Assembly: GCA_964641965.1 (NCBI GenBank)
Contig: CAZXLD010000017.1
Location: forward strand, 18,619-82,618
Length of the DNA: 64,000 nucleotides
From: JAJDFU01 sp964641965
Lineage (GTDB): Bacteria > Bacteroidota > Bacteroidia > Chitinophagales > Saprospiraceae
Direction of reading: 5' to 3'
A program made the translations under genes and the position numbers. The notes beneath the pieces are model-generated. The model was not told the origin of the DNA, made no database searches, and was given only the letters and a program-made list of their open reading frames with translations. Shown here piece after piece: positions 35,922-44,396 of this stretch. Numbering within the stretch: the first letter of the stretch is position 1; each line of letters starts with the position of its first letter.

Positions 35922-36050
35922 ATTTTAAGTCGAAAATGGCCTGTCCTTTAAATACAACATTTCTTGAAATGGTATCATGCCCTTGATCCCAGCACTTGTC
36001 GTCGGAGCTGACCAAGTTTGGCTGTTTTCTCTCTTTTTAAATAGGTCATT
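35922..36050 (+). repeat. Intergenic repeat, copy B
   Basis: Same-orientation partner of 30544-30671, starting ATTTTAAGT and ending AATAGGTCATT. The two copies bracket the TamB-like gene at a distance of about 5.4 kb. No coding potential was seen, and the following bases to 36222 contain no recognisable gene. Confidence 0.75.
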
Positions 36051-36222
36051 TTAAACTTGTATCAGTATTGCTAAGCGGATAATTCAGAATTCGAATAGCG
36101 ATACTATTCCATACTATTAATAAATGGGGAGCCTGTCTTTTGTTTTGGGAAGACTTCAATTCAGTAGATCAAACGGTAAAATTAAACCTTTTCATCCACT
36201 AGAACCCGAGATTAACTGATCT

Positions 36223-37665
36223 TTAATCCCGTTGGTTGGCCAGTGGAATGGCTTCCTGGAGTTGCATGACTGCCAGATTTGGCAGCTGGTCATTTTGGTT
36301 CTGCAAAGTTTGATATCGCTCCAATGCATTCTCAGCTTCCTGACGAGAAGAAAATCCCAATTCCCAAAACACCAAATACCCCTTGGCTTCATCCTGCACG
36401 CAAGAGAGCCGCAAGGCTTTAGTTTCCAAATCGATAGCACTCAATTCTACCATTCGCACCCTGGCTTCGTCCGGCGAGGCTACGGTACTTTCTACCAGCG
36501 CAAATTGTTCCTCGTCCAGTCCTGCCACCCGCGAGCAAGGATAGTTGACCATCGAATCCACACCCACCAAAACCATCAACCCGGGTAAAGGTGTACCCGA
36601 AACGGGTGGTTCAACATAGTCCAGTTGAATGGGCTGCTGGGCATACTCAAGGCTATCTCGCAACCGAAGGTATTGGCCCACTTCCCTGCCATAGGGAATG
36701 ATAAAAGCACTATCAATTATAAAGTAATCCGGCTCTAGTGGTTGACGAGAAGCAGCCTGCTCCGCTAAGGCTTTCAATTCCTGCCGATTAATTGCTCGTA
36801 TCGGGTTTTGAATGTAAAACCGCCAAGTAAAGATGATAAGGACCACCCAGGCAAGAACAGAAAAGGAGAACTGCTTCCATTGTTTGGGGCGAAAACGCAT
36901 TAAATCCCTTGCTGTGCCCAACTCTAAAGCTTCAAAGGGTCTGGAAAGTACCTTAACGGCACTCCGCTCCATGGGCCGAAGCCATTGGCTGCTGCGCTCT
37001 AAAAAATTGATCCGTTTTCGCTGTCCCAAGTCCAGCGTCCCCCTGGCTGAAGCCATGATCATATCTACTTCGCCACTTGCTTTAACCATCAGCAAACCTA
37101 CCCCGGTATCAATGCATTGGCGTTTTAGTTCGGCGAGATATGGATCTTGCGAATACGTAAATACATCCTCTCCAATTGCTATCCATTGGTCATCGGTATG
37201 GTAAGCTTTGAATTGTTCGATGGCATAGATGTACCGATATCGCTTGGCAGAACGGGCAAAGGTGCGGAAGCTGAGAAATAGGGCAGACCAAATACTCAAT
37301 ACCAGCAACCAATAAAACCAGGGCCCACCTTTCTCCCATATCAACCAGCGGGTCTCCAGCAAAATGCCGACTGACATTACCGTACCCCAGGAAGCCAGTA
37401 CAATGGCATCCCAGTTCAGCTTGGAAGGTAGAGGCTTAAACAATATTTCTTCACGTGTTCCATGTGAAGTCGCCTCCATGGTAACCTCGTATTCCTTACC
37501 ATCAGCAGCCATGTAACGAAGGAAACCGTCGGCAATGATTCCTTGTGAAGCTTGCTTGCCAACTGTAAGCATGGGTTGTCCCTCGGCTTGCCATTGGGAA
37601 TAAAACTGCCTCAGGAATTGCAGGGCAGCCTTCCTAACCATAGATTCGTCAAGCAAGCCGTTCAT
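36223..37665 (-). CDS. Hypothetical membrane protein downstream of folP
   Basis: A 480-residue protein of unknown function. Two hydrophobic helices lie at about 84-104 and 115-134, a cytoplasm-like domain of ~130 residues follows with the pattern CIDTGVGLLMVKASGEVDM, then a third helix (about 265-282) and a C-terminal domain of ~190 residues. The last part (YLVFWELGFSSRQEAENALE) has the look of a SPOR-type repeat, but this is weak. Its start overlaps the folP end by 17 bases, implying coupled translation. Confidence 0.65.
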   Translation of the reverse strand: MNGLLDESMVRKAALQFLRQFYSQWQAEGQPMLTVGKQASQGIIADGFLRYMAADGKEYEVTMEATSHGTREEILFKPLPSKLNWDAIVLASWGTVMSVGILLETRWLIWEKGGPWFYWLLVLSIWSALFLSFRTFARSAKRYRYIYAIEQFKAYHTDDQWIAIGEDVFTYSQDPYLAELKRQCIDTGVGLLMVKASGEVDMIMASARGTLDLGQRKRINFLERSSQWLRPMERSAVKVLSRPFEALELGTARDLMRFRPKQWKQFSFSVLAWVVLIIFTWRFYIQNPIRAINRQELKALAEQAASRQPLEPDYFIIDSAFIIPYGREVGQYLRLRDSLEYAQQPIQLDYVEPPVSGTPLPGLMVLVGVDSMVNYPCSRVAGLDEEQFALVESTVASPDEARVRMVELSAIDLETKALRLSCVQDEAKGYLVFWELGFSSRQEAENALERYQTLQNQNDQLPNLAVMQLQEAIPLANQRD

Positions 37666-38533
37666 TCGGATTTGAATGGTGATGAATGTAGAGAGGGCTG
37701 CCCAATTGCTCCCACAGCTGGACCACCTGTACCGCTTCGAGGACGTCGTGCACTCGCAAAATGGATGCGCCTTGCTGCAGCGCTATCATGTGCAAGGCGG
37801 TTGTCCCATTCAAGGCACCTTCCGGTTTAGTATTCAGGGTTTTCCAGATCATGGATTTACGCGATAGACCTGCCAAAAGCGGCAACCCCACCACCCCGAA
37901 CTGATGGAATTGGCGAAGTAAGTCGAAATTCTGCTCAATCGTTTTGCCAAATCCAAAACCAGGATCCAGAATAATATCAGTTGCTCCGAGTGCGCGAAGG
38001 GTGCCTACTTTTTTGATCAGGTCGTCCAGGATATCCACTACCAAGTTGTCGTAGGAAGTCAGTTGCCGCATCGTTTCAGGAGTGCCCCTCATGTGCATGA
38101 GAATATAGGGCACACCCAAGCGGGCAACGGTCCCAAACATAGAAGCATCCAATGTGCCGCCCGAGATATCGTTAATAAGATCTGCTCCTGCATCTACAGC
38201 CTTTTGCGCTACTGTAGCGTGAATGGTATCAACGCTCAAAAGAGCTTCCGGAAAAGCATTTCGAATGGCTGTGAGCCCTGGCTGGAGCCGTTGCCATTCC
38301 AGTTCAGGAGAAATGATTTGTGCCCCCGGCCGTGATGACATAGCCCCAAGGTCCAGAAAAGTAGCCCCTGCCGTGAGCATTTGGGCAGCCAGTTCCAAGG
38401 CCCGATCTGTGGTTTGTATTCGGCTGGATTCATAGAAAGAATCCGGTGTTAAATTCAGTATTCCCATCACCTTCGGCCGACTTACATCTAGAAGCCTATC
38501 CCCCAATCGAAGGGTTTGATTTGGATGCATCAT
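37649..38533 (-). CDS. folP: Dihydropteroate synthase
   Basis: A 294-residue TIM-barrel enzyme that joins p-aminobenzoate to dihydropterin pyrophosphate in folate synthesis, the target of sulfonamides. Signature blocks: GILNLTPDSFYESS, LDLGAMSSRPGA, SVDTIHATVAQKAVDAGADLINDISG, HMRGTPETMRQ, DPGFGFGKT, GLSRKSM and LRVHDV. In folate biosynthesis it acts downstream of FolE, whose gene is near 9 kb. The next gene overlaps its end by 17 bases. Confidence 0.95.
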   Translation of the reverse strand: MMHPNQTLRLGDRLLDVSRPKVMGILNLTPDSFYESSRIQTTDRALELAAQMLTAGATFLDLGAMSSRPGAQIISPELEWQRLQPGLTAIRNAFPEALLSVDTIHATVAQKAVDAGADLINDISGGTLDASMFGTVARLGVPYILMHMRGTPETMRQLTSYDNLVVDILDDLIKKVGTLRALGATDIILDPGFGFGKTIEQNFDLLRQFHQFGVVGLPLLAGLSRKSMIWKTLNTKPEGALNGTTALHMIALQQGASILRVHDVLEAVQVVQLWEQLGSPLYIHHHSNPNERLA

Positions 38534-38879
38534 ATGTGAAATAGTACGTAGATTTTAGTTCTCAGCCAACAATTATTGTCTTGAAATAAGCTGCCTAAAA
38601 GTAAAAGACGTATTTCCCGACGATCCCTTCCAGGCATCGGGAAACCGGTTTGGGCGGTTTAAAGAAAGCTATTTCAATAAAAGACTGGAATTAATCTGGG
38701 AACCAGGCAGGCAACTAGCTGTTTTAAGGAGATAGAATTGGGTCAAAAAAGCGGAAAGTCAGCCTGAGAGACTGACTTCCTACCTTTAACTAACCTTCAA
38801 ATAAAAGAAACAGCACTACAAAAACAACTATCTTCAAAACGCACAATGTTTTTTCATCGCTGCTTTAGGAGACAAAAAA
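38534..38879. promoter_or_regulatory. Divergent region between folP and the DUF4230-like gene
   Basis: 346 bases without a gene. A hairpin GGAAAGTCAG/CTGACTTCC spans about 38752-38780; read on the minus strand, toward folP, it is followed by GCTTTTTT, so it could attenuate or end transcripts entering from the right. On the plus strand TACCTTTA at 38781-38788 resembles a -7 box for the 38880 gene, without a good TTTG partner. Confidence 0.3.
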
Positions 38880-40064
38880 ATGAGTTTGACACGCTTGCCT
38901 GAAAATTCTGGTTCTTGGATGCGCCTGTTGGTTGGCGTTTTATTGTTAATCGGGATCGTTTCATTAATTCGATGGGTTCGTACCGATAGTGGCATTGCTT
39001 CTGGCATCCCCAAAGAGGTTCTGGTCAATTACGTACCTTCTGATTTCACTTTCAAGCTGGATGATGACTTTGCCCTGGCAGTGCTCACGCATCCGGTCCG
39101 ATACAAGGACGAATTTGATAAGTTGGTCCGAAATATAAATGAAGCCCTTTTAGAACACACCGCAAAGCGCATGGGGCTTCCGGATAGTGTCCAGTTAAAA
39201 GTACTGGCTGCCTACGAGCCACATCATAATTATCTCGCCGACTTGTATTTCAGAGATTTTATGGCTTTATCCGATAGTACAGCCGCCATGGCAGAACTCT
39301 GGTATGAAAACCAATACACCGGAGCATCCAACCTCTTTTTGGAGGTGGCTTCTAAGTACACCTGTTTTCTCACCTCTCACGTGATCAGCACTGCCTTGGA
39401 GAGTACTTCCGGTCGATTGATGGGGGTGGGCGATGATGTACAGTCGCCTTGCGGCATTGCACTACAGGAAGGTTTAAACCCAATGATGAACCGGTTGAAA
39501 GACCGGGCAGCCATGTTGGATTTTGCAGAATCAAGGGAACTCCTTCAGGAAAAGGTAGAACGATTGATAGCAGAATTGGCCACCTTGGAAATTCGAGACA
39601 AAAAAGGACTTAACAAGCAGCTCCAAACCGAGGTGCTGGGATTTAAGGTATCTACTACAGATATTACGGTTACTGCCATCAGTATTTTAAAAGTGGGATT
39701 TGATCTAAACGAACAATTTGAACTTGACCTGGATACCCGCAATCGGATCGCCCGCATCATTCTACCTGAACCAAAAATTTTATCTCATGAAGTATATCCC
39801 AGACTAGAAAACCTTAGTATTGGATGGCTTCGTGAACTGCAAGACGAAGACCTGAACAATGCTTTTAATGCGCTACGGGCAGAGTTTCGACGAGAGGCCA
39901 TGCAAGAAGATGTATTCGAGCGGGCCAAAGTACAGGCCGAAGAAATAATGAAAACCTTGTTCGCTCCCATGGTGATGGCTATTGATCCAAAGATCAAAAT
40001 CGAAGTTTCTTTCAGCTCGGCTGCAGCTGTGGCAGACCGGTATGAACGTGCCCTCAATGACTAA
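38880..40064 (+). CDS. Membrane-anchored protein with DUF4230-like C-terminus
   Basis: A 394-residue protein with one N-terminal membrane helix (about 13-30). The middle part is helical with no motif I know. The C-terminal ~190 residues, with LRARF-like helices and the block RIARIILPEPKILSHEVYPRLENLSIG, resemble DUF4230, a domain found mostly in single-pass envelope proteins. Its end overlaps the next gene by 8 bases, so both are co-translated. Function unknown. Confidence 0.65.
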   Translation: MSLTRLPENSGSWMRLLVGVLLLIGIVSLIRWVRTDSGIASGIPKEVLVNYVPSDFTFKLDDDFALAVLTHPVRYKDEFDKLVRNINEALLEHTAKRMGLPDSVQLKVLAAYEPHHNYLADLYFRDFMALSDSTAAMAELWYENQYTGASNLFLEVASKYTCFLTSHVISTALESTSGRLMGVGDDVQSPCGIALQEGLNPMMNRLKDRAAMLDFAESRELLQEKVERLIAELATLEIRDKKGLNKQLQTEVLGFKVSTTDITVTAISILKVGFDLNEQFELDLDTRNRIARIILPEPKILSHEVYPRLENLSIGWLRELQDEDLNNAFNALRAEFRREAMQEDVFERAKVQAEEIMKTLFAPMVMAIDPKIKIEVSFSSAAAVADRYERALND

Positions 40065-40644
40065 TTCTGGTAATCCTTCCTTCTGGGAATCTTTTTACCA
40101 GGAAAATCATACTCCTTGGAATATCGGGTATCCCAATCCCCTCTGGCTGAGCTATGTCAATCATTTCAGCAAGGATATGCCTATTCTTTTTCCGGGAGCG
40201 GGACACGCCCATGAGGCAATTGCGTTGTTCCAACAGGGTTATCGGAAAATATTTATTTGTGATTGGTCCGAAACGATAATGGAAACGGTTCTAAAAAGGG
40301 AGCCTTCCTTTCCCAAGACTCAATTATTGATTACTGATTTTTTCAAACTGGATCAGCAATTCGACCTCATTATTGAGCAAACTTTTTTCAGTGCCCTTCC
40401 ACCTTCCTGGCGCGGAAAATACGCCCGCAAGATGCATCAGTTACTGACGGTAGATGGAATATTGGCGGGCGTATTATTCGCTAGTCCTATGCATAAGGAC
40501 CGCCCTCCATTTGGAGGATCAGAGGCTTTGTATCGATCTGTTTTTAAACCCTATTTTACAATCAACACCTTTGAAATTGCCTCAAATTCAATCCCCGCCC
40601 GGCAAGGAAATGAATTTTTTATGGAATTAAAACCGATCGTCTAA
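40057..40644 (+). CDS. TPMT-family SAM-dependent methyltransferase
   Basis: A 195-residue class I methyltransferase of the thiopurine S-methyltransferase family. The start at 40057 overlaps the previous stop (8 bases) and gives the expected N-terminus (MTNSGNPSFWESFYQENHTPW); the frame is open upstream. Motifs: PLWLSY, the SAM loop LFPGAGHAHEAI, FICDWSETI, and IEQTFFSALPP. Bacterial members methylate selenium, tellurium or small thiols; substrate not known here. Confidence 0.85.
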   Translation: MTNSGNPSFWESFYQENHTPWNIGYPNPLWLSYVNHFSKDMPILFPGAGHAHEAIALFQQGYRKIFICDWSETIMETVLKREPSFPKTQLLITDFFKLDQQFDLIIEQTFFSALPPSWRGKYARKMHQLLTVDGILAGVLFASPMHKDRPPFGGSEALYRSVFKPYFTINTFEIASNSIPARQGNEFFMELKPIV

Positions 40645-40982
40645 CCCGATCGAGGTATTATCCGTAGCCTCATTCAACCAGGACGTTCTCCGGATTTTAC
40701 ACCCATTTCTGCCAAAATTTATAGCCCCAACCCAATTCAGGTTTATCACAATTTTTGCTTGCCTTTAACCTGACTTTTAGAATTTAAAACCTACTCAATA
40801 GGCTGAAAATCAGCCTACTATTCATCAATTAAAGGAATAAAACCTACTATCTCCAAATTCTTCACCTAAAAATGGAGCTGCGTTAAACAAAAATGAATGT
40901 GATTTATTGAATTAAGATGGAAGTTTAGTACACTATTTTTTGGTATACAGGAGTTCATAATCAGAGTTTTAGGATTAAACAA
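40645..40982. other. Intergenic region with a short hairpin
   Basis: No gene seen. AGGCTGA-AAA-TCAGCCT (about 40800-40816) is a perfect 7-bp hairpin with a 3-base loop; no T-run follows it directly. The rest is AT-rich leader DNA of the LysM gene. Confidence 0.4.
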
Positions 40983-41014
40983 TTTGTATGACCTTTGGAC
41001 TTATTGTATATTTA
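40983..41014 (+). promoter_or_regulatory. Bacteroidota-type promoter of the LysM gene
   Basis: TTTG (40983-40986), a 20-bp spacer and TATATTTA (41007-41014) match the -33/-7 pattern with one mismatch. Its position shows that translation cannot begin at the upstream in-frame TTG near 40984 and favours the ATG at 41053 or 41032. Confidence 0.6.
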
Positions 41015-41052
41015 TTTTGTTTAAACTTCCCATGAGTAACAGTAAATGCGCT

Positions 41053-43185
41053 ATGAAGACACTATTCTTAACACTTGTGCTGGTCATTGGCATGGCCACC
41101 CTCACATCTGCTGCCAACTACTACTTTCTTGTAGATCCTGCTTGTATGGATAAGTTGGAATATGAAACTACAGGAAGTCCGGGCTTTTCCACTGAACTGG
41201 TTTACAGTTATCGTGTGGGGGATCAAAAGATCATACTGGAAGTAGGTCAGCCCAATGGTCAGGTAGTAAGCCAAATGGATGGTGTAGTCATAAACTGTAC
41301 CAATCAAAAGTTGAACGCCAGTCAGATTAGTCAGCTGCAATCTCCAGGCAATCGAATGTTCATTGCCAGTGCACTTGCCACCTATAACAAGGGTTATTCA
41401 AGTACGTACCAGGTATTTCCTGTGCATTCGGTAGGTGTCTTGCAGTCGAATGCATCCGGAATTCGGTTTCAACATTGGAAGTATGCCTTCAATTATCCAC
41501 AGAATACTCCGATAGGCCAACCTCTTCCCGGCAGCCCCACCGGCAGCACCATCGCTTTTCAGGGTACGGAACAATCTGGCTGCCTGTCTACCTATGTGTT
41601 TCGGCAGTTTTTTAATTTCGAACAGGGAGCCTATATCGACCTCAAAGTTATTCCTGAAATTGGCATCACCGCCGAAGTATCCAATACCCCAGGCGCGGCT
41701 CCACGTACATTGGCCCGCGTCAACGACCAGCCCCTGGCGTTGGCCATCAACCAGCGCTGTGGTTCAACTGCTGCCGGACTGCAAAGCAGAGGCGGTTCTT
41801 CCTTTATGGCTCCGCCTCCATCTTCCTCAGGGACTACTACCAGTCTACCGTCCACTCTACCCAATACCGCAACGAGTGTTTCTACTCCGCCATCTTCTTC
41901 AGAGCAATACCATACCGTACAAAAAGGAGAAACACTTTGGAGCATTTCCCAAAAATATGGTCTTTCTGTAAAGGATCTCCAGTCCATGAATACACTTTCT
42001 GGCAACCGTATTTCTGTAAAGCAAAGACTAATGGTTGCTAAAGGAGCTCCACAGGCGGCCGCAGTTGTTCCTACTACAAGGGGCGGAGGGCAATCCCTAT
42101 CGCTCACACCACCTGCCGGCGCCACTCCAGCCGCCTCCTACAGTCCAAGCTGGAACCAACCTCCACCGGTTCCACAGAATATCGCACAAGCGAGTAACCG
42201 CGCCTGGCGTACTACCAATGGATCTCACCAAGTAGCACCAGGAGAAACAGTGGCATCCATCGCCATGCAGTATGGCTATACCGAGGAGCGTTTTCGGGAT
42301 ATGAACAACCTGGGCCCATATGATATCGTACAAGTAAACCAACAAGTACGAACCATGGACAATAGTCCATCTACCACAAATAGCTTCGCCGGTACCAGCA
42401 CCCTGCCTGCCCCCTATGGAACCAATCCTACCAGTAGTGGACTTGGGCAACTGGACAATACCACTTACGGAACCAGCACACCTGCAAGATCCGGACCTGG
42501 CTTCTCCAACCCATACGATTCGTATTATGCTCAGGGTAGCAGTGGGAATGTTCCCTTTGAACCCTATGGAGGATCCGGGCCTTCCTTCGACAACGTCTCT
42601 CCACCTACCACTTCTATCCCTTCTTCCTACAACAATCCACCCAGCGGGTTTAATCCGACAACATCCTATCCCCCTTCTACCGGAAGCCAGGGAATGGCTC
42701 AACCTTATCCCAATAATGGCCTTCCAACTTACCCAACCAATACGCAGCCTTCCATTCCAAGCACTACAACACCTCCTCCTGCAACTAGCACTCCGGCACC
42801 TTCCGGTTCAAATCCCTACACCCTGCCGACCATAAGCAGCCCTTCTTCAGGTACCACCCGGGGAGGTGGTACTCCATTTCCCTATAATCCTTCTCAGGGA
42901 AGTTCTCAGCTTCCTACTTCGACTTCGCCAAGTAACCCAACGCCTTCAACTTCCTACGGTACCGGCGGAGTTACCAATTACGGTACTTCCCAACCCGTGA
43001 ATGTGGCCCCAAGTGCTCGCGGTGTTTCCAATCAGGCAGTACCCGGCACGCACGTAGTTCAACCAGGAGAAAGCCTGGCTTCCGTTGCCCAGCGGTATGG
43101 ATTAAGTGTGAATAAGCTTCGGCAAATGAATAATCTGAAAAATGGGGATATAATCGTACCCTTCCAGCGTCTTTATGTACAATAA
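41053..43185 (+). CDS. Secreted protein with three LysM domains and a Pro/Ser/Thr-rich linker
   Basis: A 710-residue protein with a signal peptide (MKTLFLTLVLVIGMATLTSA); ATG 41032 is an alternative start. Residues 20-260 form a domain I do not recognise. LysM domains, which bind N-acetylglucosamine glycans such as peptidoglycan, lie at about 287-330 (YHTVQKGETLWSISQKYGLS), 395-437 (SHQVAPGETVASIAMQYGY) and at the very end (THVVQPGESLASVAQRYGLS). The second and third are separated by ~225 residues rich in Pro, Ser, Thr, Gly and Asn, probably a flexible wall-spanning linker. The CNNM gene follows after 67 bases. Confidence 0.85.
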   Translation: MKTLFLTLVLVIGMATLTSAANYYFLVDPACMDKLEYETTGSPGFSTELVYSYRVGDQKIILEVGQPNGQVVSQMDGVVINCTNQKLNASQISQLQSPGNRMFIASALATYNKGYSSTYQVFPVHSVGVLQSNASGIRFQHWKYAFNYPQNTPIGQPLPGSPTGSTIAFQGTEQSGCLSTYVFRQFFNFEQGAYIDLKVIPEIGITAEVSNTPGAAPRTLARVNDQPLALAINQRCGSTAAGLQSRGGSSFMAPPPSSSGTTTSLPSTLPNTATSVSTPPSSSEQYHTVQKGETLWSISQKYGLSVKDLQSMNTLSGNRISVKQRLMVAKGAPQAAAVVPTTRGGGQSLSLTPPAGATPAASYSPSWNQPPPVPQNIAQASNRAWRTTNGSHQVAPGETVASIAMQYGYTEERFRDMNNLGPYDIVQVNQQVRTMDNSPSTTNSFAGTSTLPAPYGTNPTSSGLGQLDNTTYGTSTPARSGPGFSNPYDSYYAQGSSGNVPFEPYGGSGPSFDNVSPPTTSIPSSYNNPPSGFNPTTSYPPSTGSQGMAQPYPNNGLPTYPTNTQPSIPSTTTPPPATSTPAPSGSNPYTLPTISSPSSGTTRGGGTPFPYNPSQGSSQLPTSTSPSNPTPSTSYGTGGVTNYGTSQPVNVAPSARGVSNQAVPGTHVVQPGESLASVAQRYGLSVNKLRQMNNLKNGDIIVPFQRLYVQ

Positions 43186-43252
43186 CTTCTTGAAGGAATT
43201 ATAAGGCATTGTATATTCGGATTGGCGAATACAATCCCTCGCTCTTCCGTTT

Positions 43253-44362
43253 ATGCTCTTATTAGTACTCTATTTCTTACTGGCCATTGTCGTCTCCTTC
43301 CTGTGTTCCATTTGGGAATCCGTCCTCTTAAGTACTTCCGATTCATTTGTTGCTTTAAAAGCTAAGGAAGGCAGTTCGACAGGGCTCCTGTTAAAGAAAT
43401 TCAAGGATCCCGAGCACATTGACGAACCTCTTGCCGCAATACTAACCCTAAATACCATCGCGCATACACTCGGAGCCACAGGCGTTGGGGCACAAGCAGC
43501 TACGATTTGGGGTGAAGAAAATGCCATTGAGTTTCTGGGCTTGTCGTTGAGCGCTGAATTCCTCGTAGCTGCAGGTATGACATTGGCAATATTATACCTA
43601 TCTGAAATCATCCCGAAAACATTAGGAGCCATTTACTGGCGATCCCTAACCGGATTTACCATTAGGTCCATCCAATTCATTTTAATACCGCTTTGGCCGT
43701 TGGTTCAATTGAGTCTGCTAATCACAAAGATGCTCAAAGGTAAGGATCGGAAAAGTGTATTTAGCCGAGCCGAGCTCTCGGTTATGGCCGAAAGAGGTGA
43801 AGCACATGGCGTGGTCAAGAAAGGTGAGTCTCGGATTATCCGCAACCTGATGCGCAGTCATACCATCCGGACCAAGGATATTATGACGCCCCGGACAGTA
43901 GCATTGGTAGCTCCCGAAGAGTTGAATATCCAGGAGTTTTATGATCAGCACCCTAACCTTCGCTTTTCAAGAATTCCTGTTTTTAGTGGAAATAAAGATC
44001 TAGTCACCGGTTTTGTGCTCAAGGATGAAGTGCTTAGTTCTATCATCCAGCAAAAAGGAAATCACCCCTTAAGCAGCATTCGAAGACCTATTCAAATGGC
44101 AAATGAGTACTTGCCTCTTCCGGAATTGTATGAGCAGCTGTTGGAAACAAGAGAACATATTATGCTAGTCGTCGATGAATTCGGCGGCATGTCCGGTTTA
44201 GTGACCATGGAAGATGCGATCGAGACCTTACTTGGCATTGAGATTATTGATGAATTTGATGGGGTGGATGATATGCAACTCTGGGCACGTAAAAAATGGG
44301 AACAACGGGCCCGCAGTCTTGGCATACTGGAGAAAGAGAACTTGGAGAAGGGTAAAGAATGA
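43253..44362 (+). CDS. CNNM/CBS-domain membrane transporter (CorC/HlyC family)
   Basis: A 369-residue protein with an N-terminal CNNM (DUF21) membrane domain of about four helices, including LAAILTLNTIAHTLGATGVGAQA, followed by a CBS pair (IMTPRTVALVAPEE; VVDEFGGMSGLVTMEDAIETLLG). The family handles Mg2+/Co2+ export or tolerance. It appears to lack the usual C-terminal CorC_HlyC domain, ending soon after the second CBS. Convergent with yidC, 34 bases apart. Confidence 0.85.
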   Translation: MLLLVLYFLLAIVVSFLCSIWESVLLSTSDSFVALKAKEGSSTGLLLKKFKDPEHIDEPLAAILTLNTIAHTLGATGVGAQAATIWGEENAIEFLGLSLSAEFLVAAGMTLAILYLSEIIPKTLGAIYWRSLTGFTIRSIQFILIPLWPLVQLSLLITKMLKGKDRKSVFSRAELSVMAERGEAHGVVKKGESRIIRNLMRSHTIRTKDIMTPRTVALVAPEELNIQEFYDQHPNLRFSRIPVFSGNKDLVTGFVLKDEVLSSIIQQKGNHPLSSIRRPIQMANEYLPLPELYEQLLETREHIMLVVDEFGGMSGLVTMEDAIETLLGIEIIDEFDGVDDMQLWARKKWEQRARSLGILEKENLEKGKE

Positions 44363-44363
44363 A

Positions 44364-44394
44364 CAGGAACGTACTTTGAACCAATACGTTCTGG
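44364..44394. terminator. Possible shared hairpin between convergent genes
   Basis: GAACGTA (44367-44373) pairs with TACGTTC (44385-44391) around an 11-base loop in the 34-base gap between the CNNM and yidC genes. There is no strong T-run on either side, so this is tentative. Confidence 0.3.
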
Positions 44395-44396
44395 AA

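Noticed and set aside
35537..35928. Short reading frames on both strands across the fold-back element
   Set aside because: They follow the inverted-repeat sequence and have no promoter or recognisable protein features.
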